This document shows positions 17,060 through 26,468 of a DNA stretch of 64,000 nucleotides, one piece after another. The notes below the pieces were generated by a model. That model was not told the DNA's origin. It was given only the letters and a program-made list of their open reading frames with translations, and searched no databases. Position 1 is the first letter of the stretch; each line of letters opens with the position of its first letter. The translations under genes were made by a program, and so were the position numbers. The DNA comes from Methylotenera sp. G11 (lineage in GTDB: Bacteria > Pseudomonadota > Gammaproteobacteria > Burkholderiales > Methylophilaceae): positions 2,357,387 to 2,421,386 of the forward strand of contig NZ_JUHH01000001.1 in assembly GCF_000799735.1 (NCBI RefSeq). The letters are read 5' to 3'.

Positions 17060-18529
17060 CTAATGCGGATGCTGCCTGGCTGCATGCTCATGCAGATAGC
17101 CGTGCGGGGCGCTTGGGCTGCCGCCGATTTTCTGTGGCATCAGTGAACCTATGAGCATGCCTAGCATGCTTACGCCCAGGCCTATGAGCTGGGCGGGAAC
17201 CAGGCTTTCTTCACCAATTAACACTTCAATCAATACCCAGGTGGTAATGCCGCCGATAATCGCTGCAAGTGCGCCCTGTGAGGTTGCTCTTTTCCAGAAT
17301 GCACCGAAGATCAATGGTACAAATGCGCCTGCCAGCGTGATTTTGTAGGCGGATTCCACCATGCCGAAAATAGAGCGTTCCGAGTTAAGTGCGTAAAGCA
17401 ATACGCATGAGCCAAAGCCGAGCAGGCAGATACGCATGACGCGCAGGAAGCCTTTGTCACTCAGGTGCGGGATATAGCCGCGTACGATGTTTTCGGCAAA
17501 TGTCACGGAAGGGGCGAGCAGGGTGGCGGATGAGCAGCTCATGATTGCAGATAATACGGCACCGAAGAATATTGCCTGCGCAATAAGCGGTGTGTGCTGT
17601 AAGACCAATGTAGGCAATACTTTCTGTGAATCTTCTACGACCAGCTTGCCGAAAAGTGCAGGGTCAATCAGGGTCGCCGCATAAGCGATGAACATGGGTA
17701 CGAAGGTAAAGCAGAAGTAAACCGAAGCGCCTAGAATCGAACCCCATAGTGCGATTTTTGCACTCTTGGCTGAGGTGATGCGCTGGAATACATCCTGCTG
17801 GGGTATTGAGCCCAGCATCATGGTCATCCATCCTCCCAGGAACGTGATCCATACCCAGATGTCTGCGCCTTTGGGGAAAAAGTCCAGTTTACCGGCAGCG
17901 TGTGCGTGCTCTATGACCGGGGCGACGCCGCCAGTCATGCCTGATACGATATTGCCGATGTAGAGCAGGCCGCCGATGACTACGATCATCTGAACGAAGT
18001 CCAGCACCGCTACGGAAAGCATGCCGCCCAAGGTCGTGTAAGTCAGCACGATCGCGGTGCCCAGTATCATGCCGGCCTGTTCGCTTACCGCGCCATCGGT
18101 AATCATGCTGAATATGAGCCCCAGTGCCTTGATCTGTGCGGCTACCCAGCCCAGGTAGGAAATGACGATCGCTATCGTGGTGAGCACTTCTACCGTGCGG
18201 TTGTAGCGCATGCGATAAAAGTCACCCAGTGTCAGGATATTGAGTTTATACAGCTGTGTGGAAAAGAAAAAACCTGCAATGATCAGGCACATGCTGGAGC
18301 CAAAAGGGTCTGCCGCTACGCCATTCAGGCCTTCTGTGACAAAGGTCGCGGAAACGCCGAATACCGCCTCGGCGCCGAACCATGTGGCGAATACCGTGGC
18401 CATGACCACCGGCAGAGGCAGGTGGCGGCCGGCCACAGCGTAATCTTTAGCATTTTTGACGCGCATCGCCGCAACAAGGCCAATGCCAATAGAGATCGCT
18501 AGATAGATGACAACAAACCAGATCAGCAT
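17060..18529 (-). CDS. Sodium:solute symporter family protein
   Basis: A 489-residue inner-membrane secondary transporter of the SSS family with about 13 hydrophobic segments. Recognisable parts are the N-terminal VKNAKDYAVAGRHLPLP, the GAEAVFGVSATFVTEGL stretch, TYTTLGGMLSVAVLDFVQMIV (the SSS GGM.av..tD..Q motif) and SCSSATLLAPSVTFAENIV. A histidine-rich tail ends the protein. The closest named relatives would be pantothenate, proline or acetate carriers; the substrate cannot be set from sequence alone. It is 37 nt downstream of the DUF2147 gene on the same strand, so the two may share a transcript. Confidence 0.87.
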   Translation of the reverse strand: MLIWFVVIYLAISIGIGLVAAMRVKNAKDYAVAGRHLPLPVVMATVFATWFGAEAVFGVSATFVTEGLNGVAADPFGSSMCLIIAGFFFSTQLYKLNILTLGDFYRMRYNRTVEVLTTIAIVISYLGWVAAQIKALGLIFSMITDGAVSEQAGMILGTAIVLTYTTLGGMLSVAVLDFVQMIVVIGGLLYIGNIVSGMTGGVAPVIEHAHAAGKLDFFPKGADIWVWITFLGGWMTMMLGSIPQQDVFQRITSAKSAKIALWGSILGASVYFCFTFVPMFIAYAATLIDPALFGKLVVEDSQKVLPTLVLQHTPLIAQAIFFGAVLSAIMSCSSATLLAPSVTFAENIVRGYIPHLSDKGFLRVMRICLLGFGSCVLLYALNSERSIFGMVESAYKITLAGAFVPLIFGAFWKRATSQGALAAIIGGITTWVLIEVLIGEESLVPAQLIGLGVSMLGMLIGSLMPQKIGGSPSAPHGYLHEHAARQHPH

Positions 18530-18566
18530 GGCTTAAAACTCATAGAAATGTTCAGGATGACGGACG

Positions 18567-19013
18567 TTATTCAACACGTGTCCAGATTTGTGATCGGCCG
18601 ATTAACGCAAAACCGATAAACCCCCGGACTTCAAGTTCGTTGCCTGTACTGTCCAGCTTCATCAGGCAGCGATAGGTCTTGCCGTTTTCAGGATCCAGGA
18701 TTTCGCCGCCCTCGTAATGGCCGTCTTTGAGTTTGATGCCTTTCACGATGGTCATGCCTACAATGCGCTGGCCTTTGCGTTCATCCTTGCATTTGTCGCA
18801 GACGGCATCCGGGGTATCGGTGGCCAGCAGGCCTTTTTCTATCACTGCACTGTATTCACCGTTGCTTTCACTGATCCTGACAAGCGAGCGCGGCTTGCCG
18901 CTGTTATCGTCTACTGTTCGCCAGAGTCCGGCCGGGGTTGCGCCTGCGGCAAATGCCGCAGAAGCAAGGCTGCTTAAGAAAACGCTCAAAACAATAATCA
19001 GTCTGGATTTCAT
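18567..19013 (-). CDS. DUF2147-domain secreted protein
   Basis: A 148-residue protein with a signal peptide (hydrophobic core followed by AAFAAGA, cleavage near residue 23) and a DUF2147 domain. Conserved parts are GLWRTVDDNSGKPRSLVRI, a CDKCKDERKGQRIVGMTI segment with a CxxC pair, and the C-terminal GFIGFALIGRSQIWTRV. DUF2147 proteins are small periplasmic proteins of unknown role; the beta-rich fold resembles lipocalin-like domains. It lies between ubiB and the symporter gene. Confidence 0.85.
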   Translation of the reverse strand: MKSRLIIVLSVFLSSLASAAFAAGATPAGLWRTVDDNSGKPRSLVRISESNGEYSAVIEKGLLATDTPDAVCDKCKDERKGQRIVGMTIVKGIKLKDGHYEGGEILDPENGKTYRCLMKLDSTGNELEVRGFIGFALIGRSQIWTRVE

Positions 19014-19029
19014 TGTACGTTCCTTTATG

Positions 19030-20580
19030 TCAGTGGATAAAAAAGGTACTTGCTACTAATATGATTTCTACAACGGCGAGCAGCACGATTGCAATGACTA
19101 GCCGTCTCTGCCAGATGGCTTGCAGCTGCTGTGCTACGATCAGTTTCTCAATGGAACTGCGTAGCGGAACATCCAGTTCTGCCTGGTTGGTCTGTGCTAA
19201 AAACTGATGTGCTAATCTTGGCATTTCCGGCAATACTTTTGCAATATGCGGCAATTCTTTTTTGACTGTTTTCAAGATCGCACGCCAGCCGATCTGCTCG
19301 TTCATCCAGCGTGTCAGGAATGGCTGCGCACTTTTCCATAAATCCAGGTTCGGGTCAAGCTCGCGGCCGAGGCCTTCAATATTGAGCAATGTTTTCTGCA
19401 GCATGATCAGCTGCGGCTGGATGATCACGCCAAAGCGGCGCGCCATCTGGAACAGGCTCAGTAAGGTGCGCGCAAACGAAATATCTTTCAGCGGCTTGTC
19501 GAAGATCGGTTCGCAAATGGCGCGCACTGCGGTTTCGAGTTCCTCACGCTTGGTGTCGGCAGGCACCCAGCCGGAATCAATGTGTGCCTGTGCCACATCG
19601 CGGTAATCACGGTTGAAGAAGGCCAGGAAGTTGCGCGCCAGATAGTATTTGTCGGTATCGTTCAGGGTGCCCATGATGCCGAAATCAAGCGCAATATATT
19701 TACCATCGTCGGCTACCTGAATGTTGCCAGGGTGCATGTCAGCATGAAAGAAACCGTCGCGAAATACCTGCGTGAAAAATATATCGACACCATCTACGGC
19801 AAGCTTGGGAATATCAATGCCTTTGGCTGTCAGCAGGTCGCGCTGGCTGATGGGCGTGCCGTGCATGCGCTGCATGACCATCACGTCCTTACGGCACCAG
19901 TCCCAATGCACATCCGGTACGATCAGCATGGATTTGTCCGCAAAGTTACGGCCCAGCAGGCTGCAATTGGCGGCTTCCAGCGTCAGGTCCAGTTCACTTT
20001 CCGTATGGCGCGCGAATTCGGCAACGATTTCACGCGGCTTCAGCCTTTTGGCCTCGGAAGATACGCTTTGCAGCAGCCAGGCCATGGTATCCATCAACCG
20101 CAAGTCATGGGCGATGGTTTTTTCAATATCGGGGCGCAGCACTTTTACGGCAACCGGTTCGCCGTGCGGCAAATGTGCAAAATGCACTTGTGCGACAGAG
20201 GCACTGGCAACCGGCTCTTCGTCAAATTGTGAGAACAGCGCACTTAACGGTTTGTTAAAGGCGCTGCTGATGATGTTTTCGACTGCAGCAAAAGGGAACG
20301 GCGGCACCTGATCCTGAAGCTTTGCGAGTTCGTCCGCAATGTCTGCCGGAACCAAGTCGCGGCGGGTAGATAGCATCTGGCCGAATTTAACAAAGATCGG
20401 TCCCAGGTTTTCGAGTGCCAGCCTTAACCTTGCGCCACGCGGCACTGCCTTGCTGCGCCAGAACAGCAGGCCATTCACCAGGCTTTGCAGCGGCTTTAAC
20501 CGGGGATGGCTGAGGATGAACTCATCCAGGCTGAAACGCAAAGCGATGAAAATAATATAGAAAAGCCGGAAAATGCGCAT
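19030..20580 (-). CDS. ubiB: Ubiquinone biosynthesis regulatory kinase-like protein UbiB
   Basis: Atypical kinase/ATPase of the ADCK/UbiB family needed for ubiquinone synthesis. The 516 residues carry the hallmark KxGQ motif (FVKFGQMLSTRRDLVP, about residues 65-80), the nucleotide-binding alanine and lysine of VAVKVLRP, the HADMHPGN catalytic loop and a DFG-like DFGIMGT. Two closely spaced C-terminal hydrophobic segments (about 475-515) anchor it in the membrane. It is downstream of ubiE and the SCP2 gene, forming ubiE-ubiJ-ubiB as in enterobacteria. Confidence 0.96.
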   Translation of the reverse strand: MRIFRLFYIIFIALRFSLDEFILSHPRLKPLQSLVNGLLFWRSKAVPRGARLRLALENLGPIFVKFGQMLSTRRDLVPADIADELAKLQDQVPPFPFAAVENIISSAFNKPLSALFSQFDEEPVASASVAQVHFAHLPHGEPVAVKVLRPDIEKTIAHDLRLMDTMAWLLQSVSSEAKRLKPREIVAEFARHTESELDLTLEAANCSLLGRNFADKSMLIVPDVHWDWCRKDVMVMQRMHGTPISQRDLLTAKGIDIPKLAVDGVDIFFTQVFRDGFFHADMHPGNIQVADDGKYIALDFGIMGTLNDTDKYYLARNFLAFFNRDYRDVAQAHIDSGWVPADTKREELETAVRAICEPIFDKPLKDISFARTLLSLFQMARRFGVIIQPQLIMLQKTLLNIEGLGRELDPNLDLWKSAQPFLTRWMNEQIGWRAILKTVKKELPHIAKVLPEMPRLAHQFLAQTNQAELDVPLRSSIEKLIVAQQLQAIWQRRLVIAIVLLAVVEIILVASTFFIH

Positions 20581-20597
20581 AAATGATCGGATGCTAT

Positions 20598-21206
20598 CTA
20601 GGAAACAGGATTGTTGGGGGCTGGCGGTATATGAAGATTTTTAGCAAGTTTAGCCAGCCGCTTTTCCAGCCGCTCGACATCTGCACGCAGCGTATCTACT
20701 TCAGCGTTGAATTGTTCAACATGCCGCTTTTTCGCCAGCATGGGTTTTTCTTCCTGCCAGTATTCAGTCAGCATTTCCGCCAGGTTGGTCACAGTGTCTT
20801 TTGCGGTGCTTGCAGTCCGGCGCGTAAATTCACCGATTTTATTGGCAGGTACATCGCCAACCAGCCTGCTCAGGTCATCTTCATAATCCCAGCGTACGTG
20901 TGATAGCACCTTGGCCAATGCTGTGGCCAGATGCGTGTCGCCATCTACCTTGACCTGCAGCCTGGCAGATTCATCTTTTGCCATCAGGCGCAATAACAGG
21001 CTGGGTGGAATCGTGATGGTGGCGTCAGCAGCGCCGGTTTCGCCGGCGACTGCAAGGCTGCCGTTTTCGAGTATCACCAGCGCGGTCTTGATCAGCACGA
21101 AGTTCAATTGCACAGACTGGCCGGCGAAAGGCTGCAATAGCGGCGCAGACCAGGCGTTCTGTGCAAGCAGATGCTGGATTGCATGCGTGGAAACTTCTTT
21201 TAGCAT
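20598..21206 (-). CDS. ubiJ: Ubiquinone accessory factor UbiJ (SCP2 domain)
   Basis: Lipid-binding accessory protein of the cytosolic Ubi complex. The 202 residues start with an SCP2-like domain (about 10-110, with IPPSLLLRLMAKDESA and VDGDTHLATALAKVL) and end in a coiled coil (about 150-195, FNAEVDTLRADVERLEKRLAKL). Its ATG touches the ubiE stop, and ubiB follows after 17 nt. Order and architecture match UbiJ (YigP). It is expected to bind octaprenyl intermediates with UbiK. Confidence 0.9.
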   Translation of the reverse strand: MLKEVSTHAIQHLLAQNAWSAPLLQPFAGQSVQLNFVLIKTALVILENGSLAVAGETGAADATITIPPSLLLRLMAKDESARLQVKVDGDTHLATALAKVLSHVRWDYEDDLSRLVGDVPANKIGEFTRRTASTAKDTVTNLAEMLTEYWQEEKPMLAKKRHVEQFNAEVDTLRADVERLEKRLAKLAKNLHIPPAPNNPVS

Positions 21207-21946
21207 CAGGTTTTATACCCTTTGTGCAGGGCCACCACGCCGGCGGCAAGGTTGTAGTAATCCACCTTGCTTAAACCCGCGTCTGTCATCATCTGTTTGA
21301 GCGTCTCCTGATCCGGATGCATGCGGATGGATTCAGCAAGGTACTGATAGCTTTCGGCATCTTTGGCCAGCAGTTTTCCCATCAGCGGTAACAGTTTGAA
21401 CGAATAGACATCATAAGCCTTGGATAAGGGCTGCCATACTTTCGAAAACTCCAGTACCAGCAGTCGGCCGCCGGCTTTGAGTACGCGCTGCATTTCAGCC
21501 AGGGCGCGGTCTTTATGCGTCATGTTGCGCAGCCCGAATGCCACGATCACGCAGTCAAAATAGTTGTCCGGAAATGGCAGTTTCTCCGCATCGCATTGCA
21601 AGGCTGGAACGTTCAGGCCTGCATCCAGCATACGGTCACGGCCTACGCCCAGCATGGAGGCGTTGATGTCCGTCAGTATGACCTGGCCTTCGGCACCGAC
21701 TTTCTGCGCAAACAGCTTGGATAAGTCACCGCTGCCACCGGCAATATCCAGCACCCTGTCACCGCGGCTTACGCCGCTGATATTCACGGCGAACCTTTTC
21801 CAGCCGCGGTGCAGCCCTGCCGACATGACGTCGTTCATCAGGTCATATTTGTCAGCTACAGAATGAAAAACCTCAGCAACTTTCTTTGCTTTTTCAGATT
21901 CTGCAACCGTTTTGAAACCAAAATGCGTATTGTGTTCTGTCGTCAT
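21206..21946 (-). CDS. ubiE: Ubiquinone/menaquinone C-methyltransferase UbiE
   Basis: SAM-dependent methyltransferase acting on the benzoquinol ring (and demethylmenaquinol where present). The 246 residues contain the N-terminal THFGFKTV and [21 protein letters not shown] signature, the SAM loop [12 protein letters not shown] (about residue 66), and the second signature [17 protein letters not shown]. It is the first gene of the ubiE-ubiJ-ubiB run and follows the DUF971 gene by 12 nt. Confidence 0.97.
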   Translation of the reverse strand: MTTEHNTHFGFKTVAESEKAKKVAEVFHSVADKYDLMNDVMSAGLHRGWKRFAVNISGVSRGDRVLDIAGGSGDLSKLFAQKVGAEGQVILTDINASMLGVGRDRMLDAGLNVPALQCDAEKLPFPDNYFDCVIVAFGLRNMTHKDRALAEMQRVLKAGGRLLVLEFSKVWQPLSKAYDVYSFKLLPLMGKLLAKDAESYQYLAESIRMHPDQETLKQMMTDAGLSKVDYYNLAAGVVALHKGYKT

Positions 21947-21958
21947 GCTGTTTTTCTC

Positions 21959-22339
21959 TTAAGCTGTATTTTTTCTTGCGTGGCCTGCTGCACTCAGTTT
22001 GCCCAGGTACTCAAGCCATAGCGCTTCATAATTGCTGGCAATGTCATACAGGTAATCCCATGAATATAAGCCTGTGTTATGCCCGTCGGAGAACACAAGT
22101 CTGACCGCATAATTGCCAACCGGTTCTATTGCCGTGATGTTGACATCTTCTTTGCCGATCTGCAGTACTTCCTGCCCCGGGCCGTGCCCTTTGACTTCGG
22201 CTGAAGGTGAATATACGCGCAGAAACTCGCAGGAAAGCATGCATTCCGTGTTGTTATCGAACTTGATTTCCAGTAAACGTGAGGCCTGGTGCAGTTTGAT
22301 GTCTACAGGGCGGGGTGAATTAGGGGTTAAACCACTCAT
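21959..22339 (-). CDS. DUF971 (gamma-butyrobetaine hydroxylase N-terminal-like) protein
   Basis: A small protein of about 126 residues from the ATG at 22339; the open frame extends to an ATG at 22390, but the added residues look uncoded. It has the DUF971 pattern IKLHQASRLLEIKF, SCEFLRVYSPSAEVKGHG and GNYAVRLVFSDGHNTGLYSWDYLY, the zinc-ribbon-like domain seen at the N-terminus of gamma-butyrobetaine hydroxylase and alone in many bacteria. Stand-alone members lie beside ubiE in many betaproteobacteria and may act in iron-sulfur or quinone metabolism; this is inference. Confidence 0.85.
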   Translation of the reverse strand: MSGLTPNSPRPVDIKLHQASRLLEIKFDNNTECMLSCEFLRVYSPSAEVKGHGPGQEVLQIGKEDVNITAIEPVGNYAVRLVFSDGHNTGLYSWDYLYDIASNYEALWLEYLGKLSAAGHARKNTA

Positions 22340-22544
22340 AAATATATCGGTTTTTCTGTAAAAATAAGATGATAACAGAATGACTGGCATTGCAGATACT
22401 TAGAGGATATTGCCGCTTATGGCAGGAAAATAACCGCTTATCAGAATTCCATCTGAAATGAAATATTAGCCAATTGATTTTATTTGCAATTTAAATAATG
22501 GGTGATAGAGTTACGCTACAAAAGAGCTGTATATAAGGTCCGTC

Positions 22545-24506
22545 ATGACAGAAAATAATTTAGCAAAACAATTCGCGGTCTATTCAGAATGGCGCAAAGG
22601 CCTGACCCAAACTATTTGCGATTATCGCAACTGGCTGAATGAACAGGAGTTGAATGATGCGCAGGTGGATCAGCGTATACAGCATCTGCTGGACAGGTTG
22701 CGTGAGGACAAGCTCAATGTCGCATTTGTTGCGGAGTTTTCACGCGGCAAATCTGAGCTGATCAATGCGATATTCTTTGCGGGTTACGGTACGCGTCTGC
22801 TGCCTTCCAGTGCCGGCCGCACCACCATGTGTCCTACTGAATTGCTTTATGATAAGTCCAAGCCGACTTCTATCATGATGCTGCCGATTGAAACGCGGCT
22901 GTCTGATGCTACCACCTCCGAATACAAGCGCTACCCTGACGAATGGAAGACCGTAACATTCGATGTGGATTCGAATGAGAGCATGGTCAAAGCCTTTAAA
23001 GAGGTGAGCAGCACCAAGCCGGTTTCCGTGCAGGAAGCCGAAAAATATGGTTTATATGACCCCAATAGTGCCGATGACGCGCTGAACCTGAATAAAGACG
23101 GCACCATCGATGTGCCTTGCTGGCGCTATGCCATGATCAATTTCCCGCATCCATTGCTGGAGCAGGGGCTCGTGATTCTGGATACCCCGGGTTTGAATGC
23201 GATCGGTACCGAACCTGAGCTGACGATCAACATGCTGCCCAATGCGCATGCGGTATTGTTTATCCTGGCAGCTGACCAGGGCGTGACCAAGTCTGAAATC
23301 GACGTGTGGCGCCAGTACATCAGCGGTACGCGCTGGAAACAAAAAGGCCGCCTGGCAGTCATGAACAAGATTGACGGCCTATGGGACGAACTCAAGGATG
23401 AGAAAGAGATTCAGAAAGAGCTGACACGGCAGATTAAAACCAGCGCAGAACTGCTCGGCCTGGAGACCAACCAGATATTCCCGGTCTCTGCACAAAAAGG
23501 CTTGCTGGCCAAGGTTAACAAAGATGATGCGCTGCTGGCAAAAAGCCGCGTTCTGGAGCTGGAAGCAGCGCTTTCCAACCAACTGATCCCGTCCAAGCAG
23601 GAAATCGTGCGCGATAATACGCAGAGCGAGATTGATGACTTGATCACCAACTCAAGGATTATCCTTGATGCGCGCTTTGCCGGTATCAATGAGCAATTGG
23701 TTGAGTTGCGCGGTTTGCGTGGCAAAAACGAAGATGTGGTCGAGCACATGATGAACAAGGTGAAGGTCGATAAAGAAAACTTTGAAAAAGGCTTGCAGCG
23801 CTTTCAGGCTTTGCGCAGCATTTTTTCTCAGCATACTAACCGCCTGTTTACGCTGCTGGGCATGGAGTCACTCAAAGTGCACGTACACAGCACGCGTGAA
23901 ACCATGATTAATGCCAGCTTTACCAAGACAATCCGTGAAGCCATGGATAATTTCTTTAATGAGCTGAAAACCCGGCTGGTTTCATCCGATTCACAAATTG
24001 ATGAAATCAAGAAAATGATGGATGTCATGTACGAGAAGTTCTCGAAAGAGCATGGCCTGCGCAAGTCTGAGCCGCCAGCTTTTTCAACATTGCGCTATCA
24101 GAAAGAGCTGGCAAAGCTGGAACGTGCATATAAAGAGCAGTTTAATACCGCTTTTAATATGATTGCCAATGAGAAGATGACCCTCACTACCAAGTTTTTC
24201 GAAACATTGGCTAGCCGCGTGATCCATGTGTATGAAGTGGCTAACCGTGATATTGAAAACTGGCTGAAGGCCGTGATTGCACCGATGGAGTCACAGGTAC
24301 GTGAGCATCAGCTGCAACTGCGCCGTCGCCTGGAAAGTATCAAGCGCATTTACAAGGCGACCGATACCTTGGAAGATCGTATTTCAGAACTGGAAGCGAT
24401 TGAGAAAAGCATCAATGCCCAGCTGGAGCAACTCAGTCAACTGCGCGAACACCTGAAAACTGCGCTGGCTTTTGAGCCGGCAATAGAGGCTGTTGCCGTG
24501 GCTTAG
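22545..24506 (+). CDS. Dynamin-family GTPase
   Basis: A 653-residue bacterial dynamin-like protein. The GTPase domain has G1 FVAEFSRGKSELINA (about residues 61-75; the sequence SRGKS in place of the usual SxGKS), switch T residues in AGRTTMCPTE, G3 LDTPGLNAIG and G4 VMNKIDGLWD. A long helical region fills residues 360-640 (LRGLRGKNEDVVEHMMNKVKVDKENFEKG onward is quoted only in part). No transmembrane hairpin or paddle is evident. It is monocistronic, converging on rpoH with a shared terminator. Membrane remodelling or stress protection is known for some relatives; the role here is unknown. Confidence 0.87.
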   Translation: MTENNLAKQFAVYSEWRKGLTQTICDYRNWLNEQELNDAQVDQRIQHLLDRLREDKLNVAFVAEFSRGKSELINAIFFAGYGTRLLPSSAGRTTMCPTELLYDKSKPTSIMMLPIETRLSDATTSEYKRYPDEWKTVTFDVDSNESMVKAFKEVSSTKPVSVQEAEKYGLYDPNSADDALNLNKDGTIDVPCWRYAMINFPHPLLEQGLVILDTPGLNAIGTEPELTINMLPNAHAVLFILAADQGVTKSEIDVWRQYISGTRWKQKGRLAVMNKIDGLWDELKDEKEIQKELTRQIKTSAELLGLETNQIFPVSAQKGLLAKVNKDDALLAKSRVLELEAALSNQLIPSKQEIVRDNTQSEIDDLITNSRIILDARFAGINEQLVELRGLRGKNEDVVEHMMNKVKVDKENFEKGLQRFQALRSIFSQHTNRLFTLLGMESLKVHVHSTRETMINASFTKTIREAMDNFFNELKTRLVSSDSQIDEIKKMMDVMYEKFSKEHGLRKSEPPAFSTLRYQKELAKLERAYKEQFNTAFNMIANEKMTLTTKFFETLASRVIHVYEVANRDIENWLKAVIAPMESQVREHQLQLRRRLESIKRIYKATDTLEDRISELEAIEKSINAQLEQLSQLREHLKTALAFEPAIEAVAVA

Positions 24507-24524
24507 TGAGGCGCTGCTGAAAAT

Positions 24525-24552
24525 AAAAAAGGCTGCATGAGCAGCCTTTTTT
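24525..24552. terminator. Bidirectional terminator between dynamin gene and rpoH
   Basis: AAAAAAGGCTGC and GCAGCCTTTTTT surround the loop ATGA. With A and T runs on both sides it can end both convergent transcripts. Confidence 0.93.
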
Positions 24553-24582
24553 ATTTGAAGTTTTTACTTAATTTTTGATTGA

Positions 24583-25440
24583 TTAACGGCTCGCCTGCAT
24601 CAGGCTTTTCATTTTTTGCATCGCTTTCTGCTCAATCTGTCGAATGCGCTCGGCAGATACACCAAACTCGTCAGCCAGTTCGTGCAGCGTTTTGCCGCCA
24701 TCTTCCTGCAGCCAGCGCGCTTCAACTACACGGCGGCTTCTTTCGTCCAGGTTCTGGAGTGCGTGTGCCAGGCCGGTTGCTTCAGCAGTTTCAAATTGCT
24801 TGGCCTCTAATGCTTCAACCGGAGTCAGGCTTTCATCCTGCAGATAGGCAATCGGGCTGTAATGTTCGTCGCTGTCGTCATCAATGTTGGCTTCCAGGGA
24901 TATCTCATGCCCGTTCAGGCGTGACTCCATCTCCATGACTTCTTCAGGTTTCACATTTAATTCGCGTGCGATATGTGCGATTTCATTTGGCTGCATGGTA
25001 TTGATGCCGGATTTCATGCTGCGCAGATTGAAGAAAAGCTTGCGTTGTGCTTTTGTCGTCGCGATCTTCACCAGGCGCCAGTTCTTCACGATGTATTCAT
25101 GAATTTCGGCTTTGATCCAGTGCATCGCAAAAGAAACCAGGCGTACGCCACGCTCCGGGTCGTAGCGTCTTACCGCTTTCATGAGGCCGATGTTGCCTTC
25201 TTGAATAAGGTCGGCCTGCGGCAAACCATAACCGGTGTATCCACGTGCAATACTTGTCACTAGGCGCAGGTGTGACAATACCAGTTTGCGGGCAGCTTCC
25301 AGATCGTTTTCTTTGTTAAACTTTACGGCCAGGGAAAACTCTTCTTCCGCAGAAAGAATCGGGTAAGCTTTAATCGCTCTTGTATATTGTTCAAGGCTGT
25401 CAGTAGCGTTGAGTACTGGAAGTGTTAAAGCAGTGGTCAT
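24583..25440 (-). CDS. rpoH: RNA polymerase sigma-32 (heat shock)
   Basis: Heat-shock sigma factor. About 285 residues from the ATG at 25440, which has AAGGAGG ten bases upstream; a longer in-frame start is unlikely. Region 2 contains ADLIQEGNIGLMKAVRRYDP, followed by the RpoH-specific box QRKLFFNLR (near residue 130) that distinguishes it from RpoD and RpoS. Region 4 ends with the HTH ELADEFGVSAERIRQIEQKAM. The upstream region carries a CIRCE operator, so HrcA is expected to repress it. The gene stands alone. Confidence 0.96.
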   Translation of the reverse strand: MTTALTLPVLNATDSLEQYTRAIKAYPILSAEEEFSLAVKFNKENDLEAARKLVLSHLRLVTSIARGYTGYGLPQADLIQEGNIGLMKAVRRYDPERGVRLVSFAMHWIKAEIHEYIVKNWRLVKIATTKAQRKLFFNLRSMKSGINTMQPNEIAHIARELNVKPEEVMEMESRLNGHEISLEANIDDDSDEHYSPIAYLQDESLTPVEALEAKQFETAEATGLAHALQNLDERSRRVVEARWLQEDGGKTLHELADEFGVSAERIRQIEQKAMQKMKSLMQASR

Positions 25441-25469
25441 TGGTTTTACATCCTCCTTAAAATACCATT

Positions 25470-25496
25470 CTAGCACTCACCATTCGAGAGTGCTAG
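25470..25496. promoter_or_regulatory. CIRCE element (HrcA operator) upstream of rpoH
   Basis: CTAGCACTC and GAGTGCTAG with exactly nine bases between match the CIRCE consensus (TTAGCACTC-N9-GAGTGCTAA) at all but the outermost base of each arm. It lies 30 bases upstream of the rpoH start codon, where a repressor would block initiation. Confidence 0.93.
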
Positions 25497-25652
25497 TGGT
25501 TAAAAAGTTTCATTATCCGCTATTTTTATTCTTTGACATTAACGTCACCGGCATTACATTGGGCTTGGCGGCATTGGATTAGAGCCGCAAGCGATGTGAA
25601 CGGATGCCCAGGTTGTTTTGGGTTCAATCCTTAGCGGAGGTTTCGGATATGT

Positions 25653-26288
25653 TTAAGCTTTATCCTTAAACTTAAACCGGCAGACGTTGCCTTTATTGGC
25701 CATGCATTCCTGATGTTCTACCTGGCTATCAGTAAAGCTTGACATCAGTGCTAAATCAAACTGGCATACGGCTGGGTTCTTGATAGCCAAATTGTGGAAA
25801 ATGCAATTGTCGGCTTCTATCACTTGTATGTTCGCAAGTGTAGAAGTGCTTTTTGTGTCATAGCCCAGATCCTCCATGATCTCGGACAGCTTTTCAATTT
25901 TATGCTGAAGCGTTTCTAAATCGGGATGCTGGCGCTTTAATTGTTTAGCTACGGCTACCCCCATGGCATGCATGCGGTCTTTTAAGCCATCCTGGCCAGA
26001 CTCTTGCTCTATTGACTCAACGATTAATTGCGCAAACCAGGAATAATGCCTGGGAAAGAGTTCCTTGCCTGCGTCTGACAGAACATAAAGCTGTTCAGGT
26101 CTCCCGCCAGATGGGCGGCTTATGCCGTGAGTAACAAATCCATCATTTTCTAATGAAGACAAATGCTGCCTGACCGCATTTTTAGCGATTTCCAGTTGTT
26201 TGGATAGCTCATCTACAGTCAGCCCGCTTTTATGTTTGAGCAGCAAGTTCAGCAATTCCTGTTGGCGAAGCCCTAATATTTTGAGCAT
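25653..26288 (-). CDS. Winged-helix regulator with C-terminal cysteine cluster (SufR-like)
   Basis: A 211-residue COG2345-type transcription regulator. Residues 1-75 form a winged helix (TVDELSKQLEIAKNAVRQHLSSLENDGFV quoted in part: LSKQLEIAKNAVRQHL). The C-terminal half has cysteines at IEADNCIFH, NPAVCQFD, HQECMANKG and NVCRFKF, the spacing of which resembles the iron-sulfur-binding end of SufR-like repressors. It is divergent from a gene for a Tat-exported ferritin-like protein across 180 nt and probably controls it. Fe-S binding and the target are inferences. Confidence 0.75.
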   Translation of the reverse strand: MLKILGLRQQELLNLLLKHKSGLTVDELSKQLEIAKNAVRQHLSSLENDGFVTHGISRPSGGRPEQLYVLSDAGKELFPRHYSWFAQLIVESIEQESGQDGLKDRMHAMGVAVAKQLKRQHPDLETLQHKIEKLSEIMEDLGYDTKSTSTLANIQVIEADNCIFHNLAIKNPAVCQFDLALMSSFTDSQVEHQECMANKGNVCRFKFKDKA

Positions 26289-26468
26289 TGGATATCCTCT
26301 TTTATCAATACCGTATTTTGCATTATACCTATTTTCAATGTTAATACAATTAAAACATATTTTACTTTACAAAGTGTTTTAAGTGGATTAATCTTTCCTC
26401 ACTTGCTGGTTGATTGGTCTTGGCAAGCGATGTAATTAAGATAAATTTCAATTGAAGGAGATTTCACT

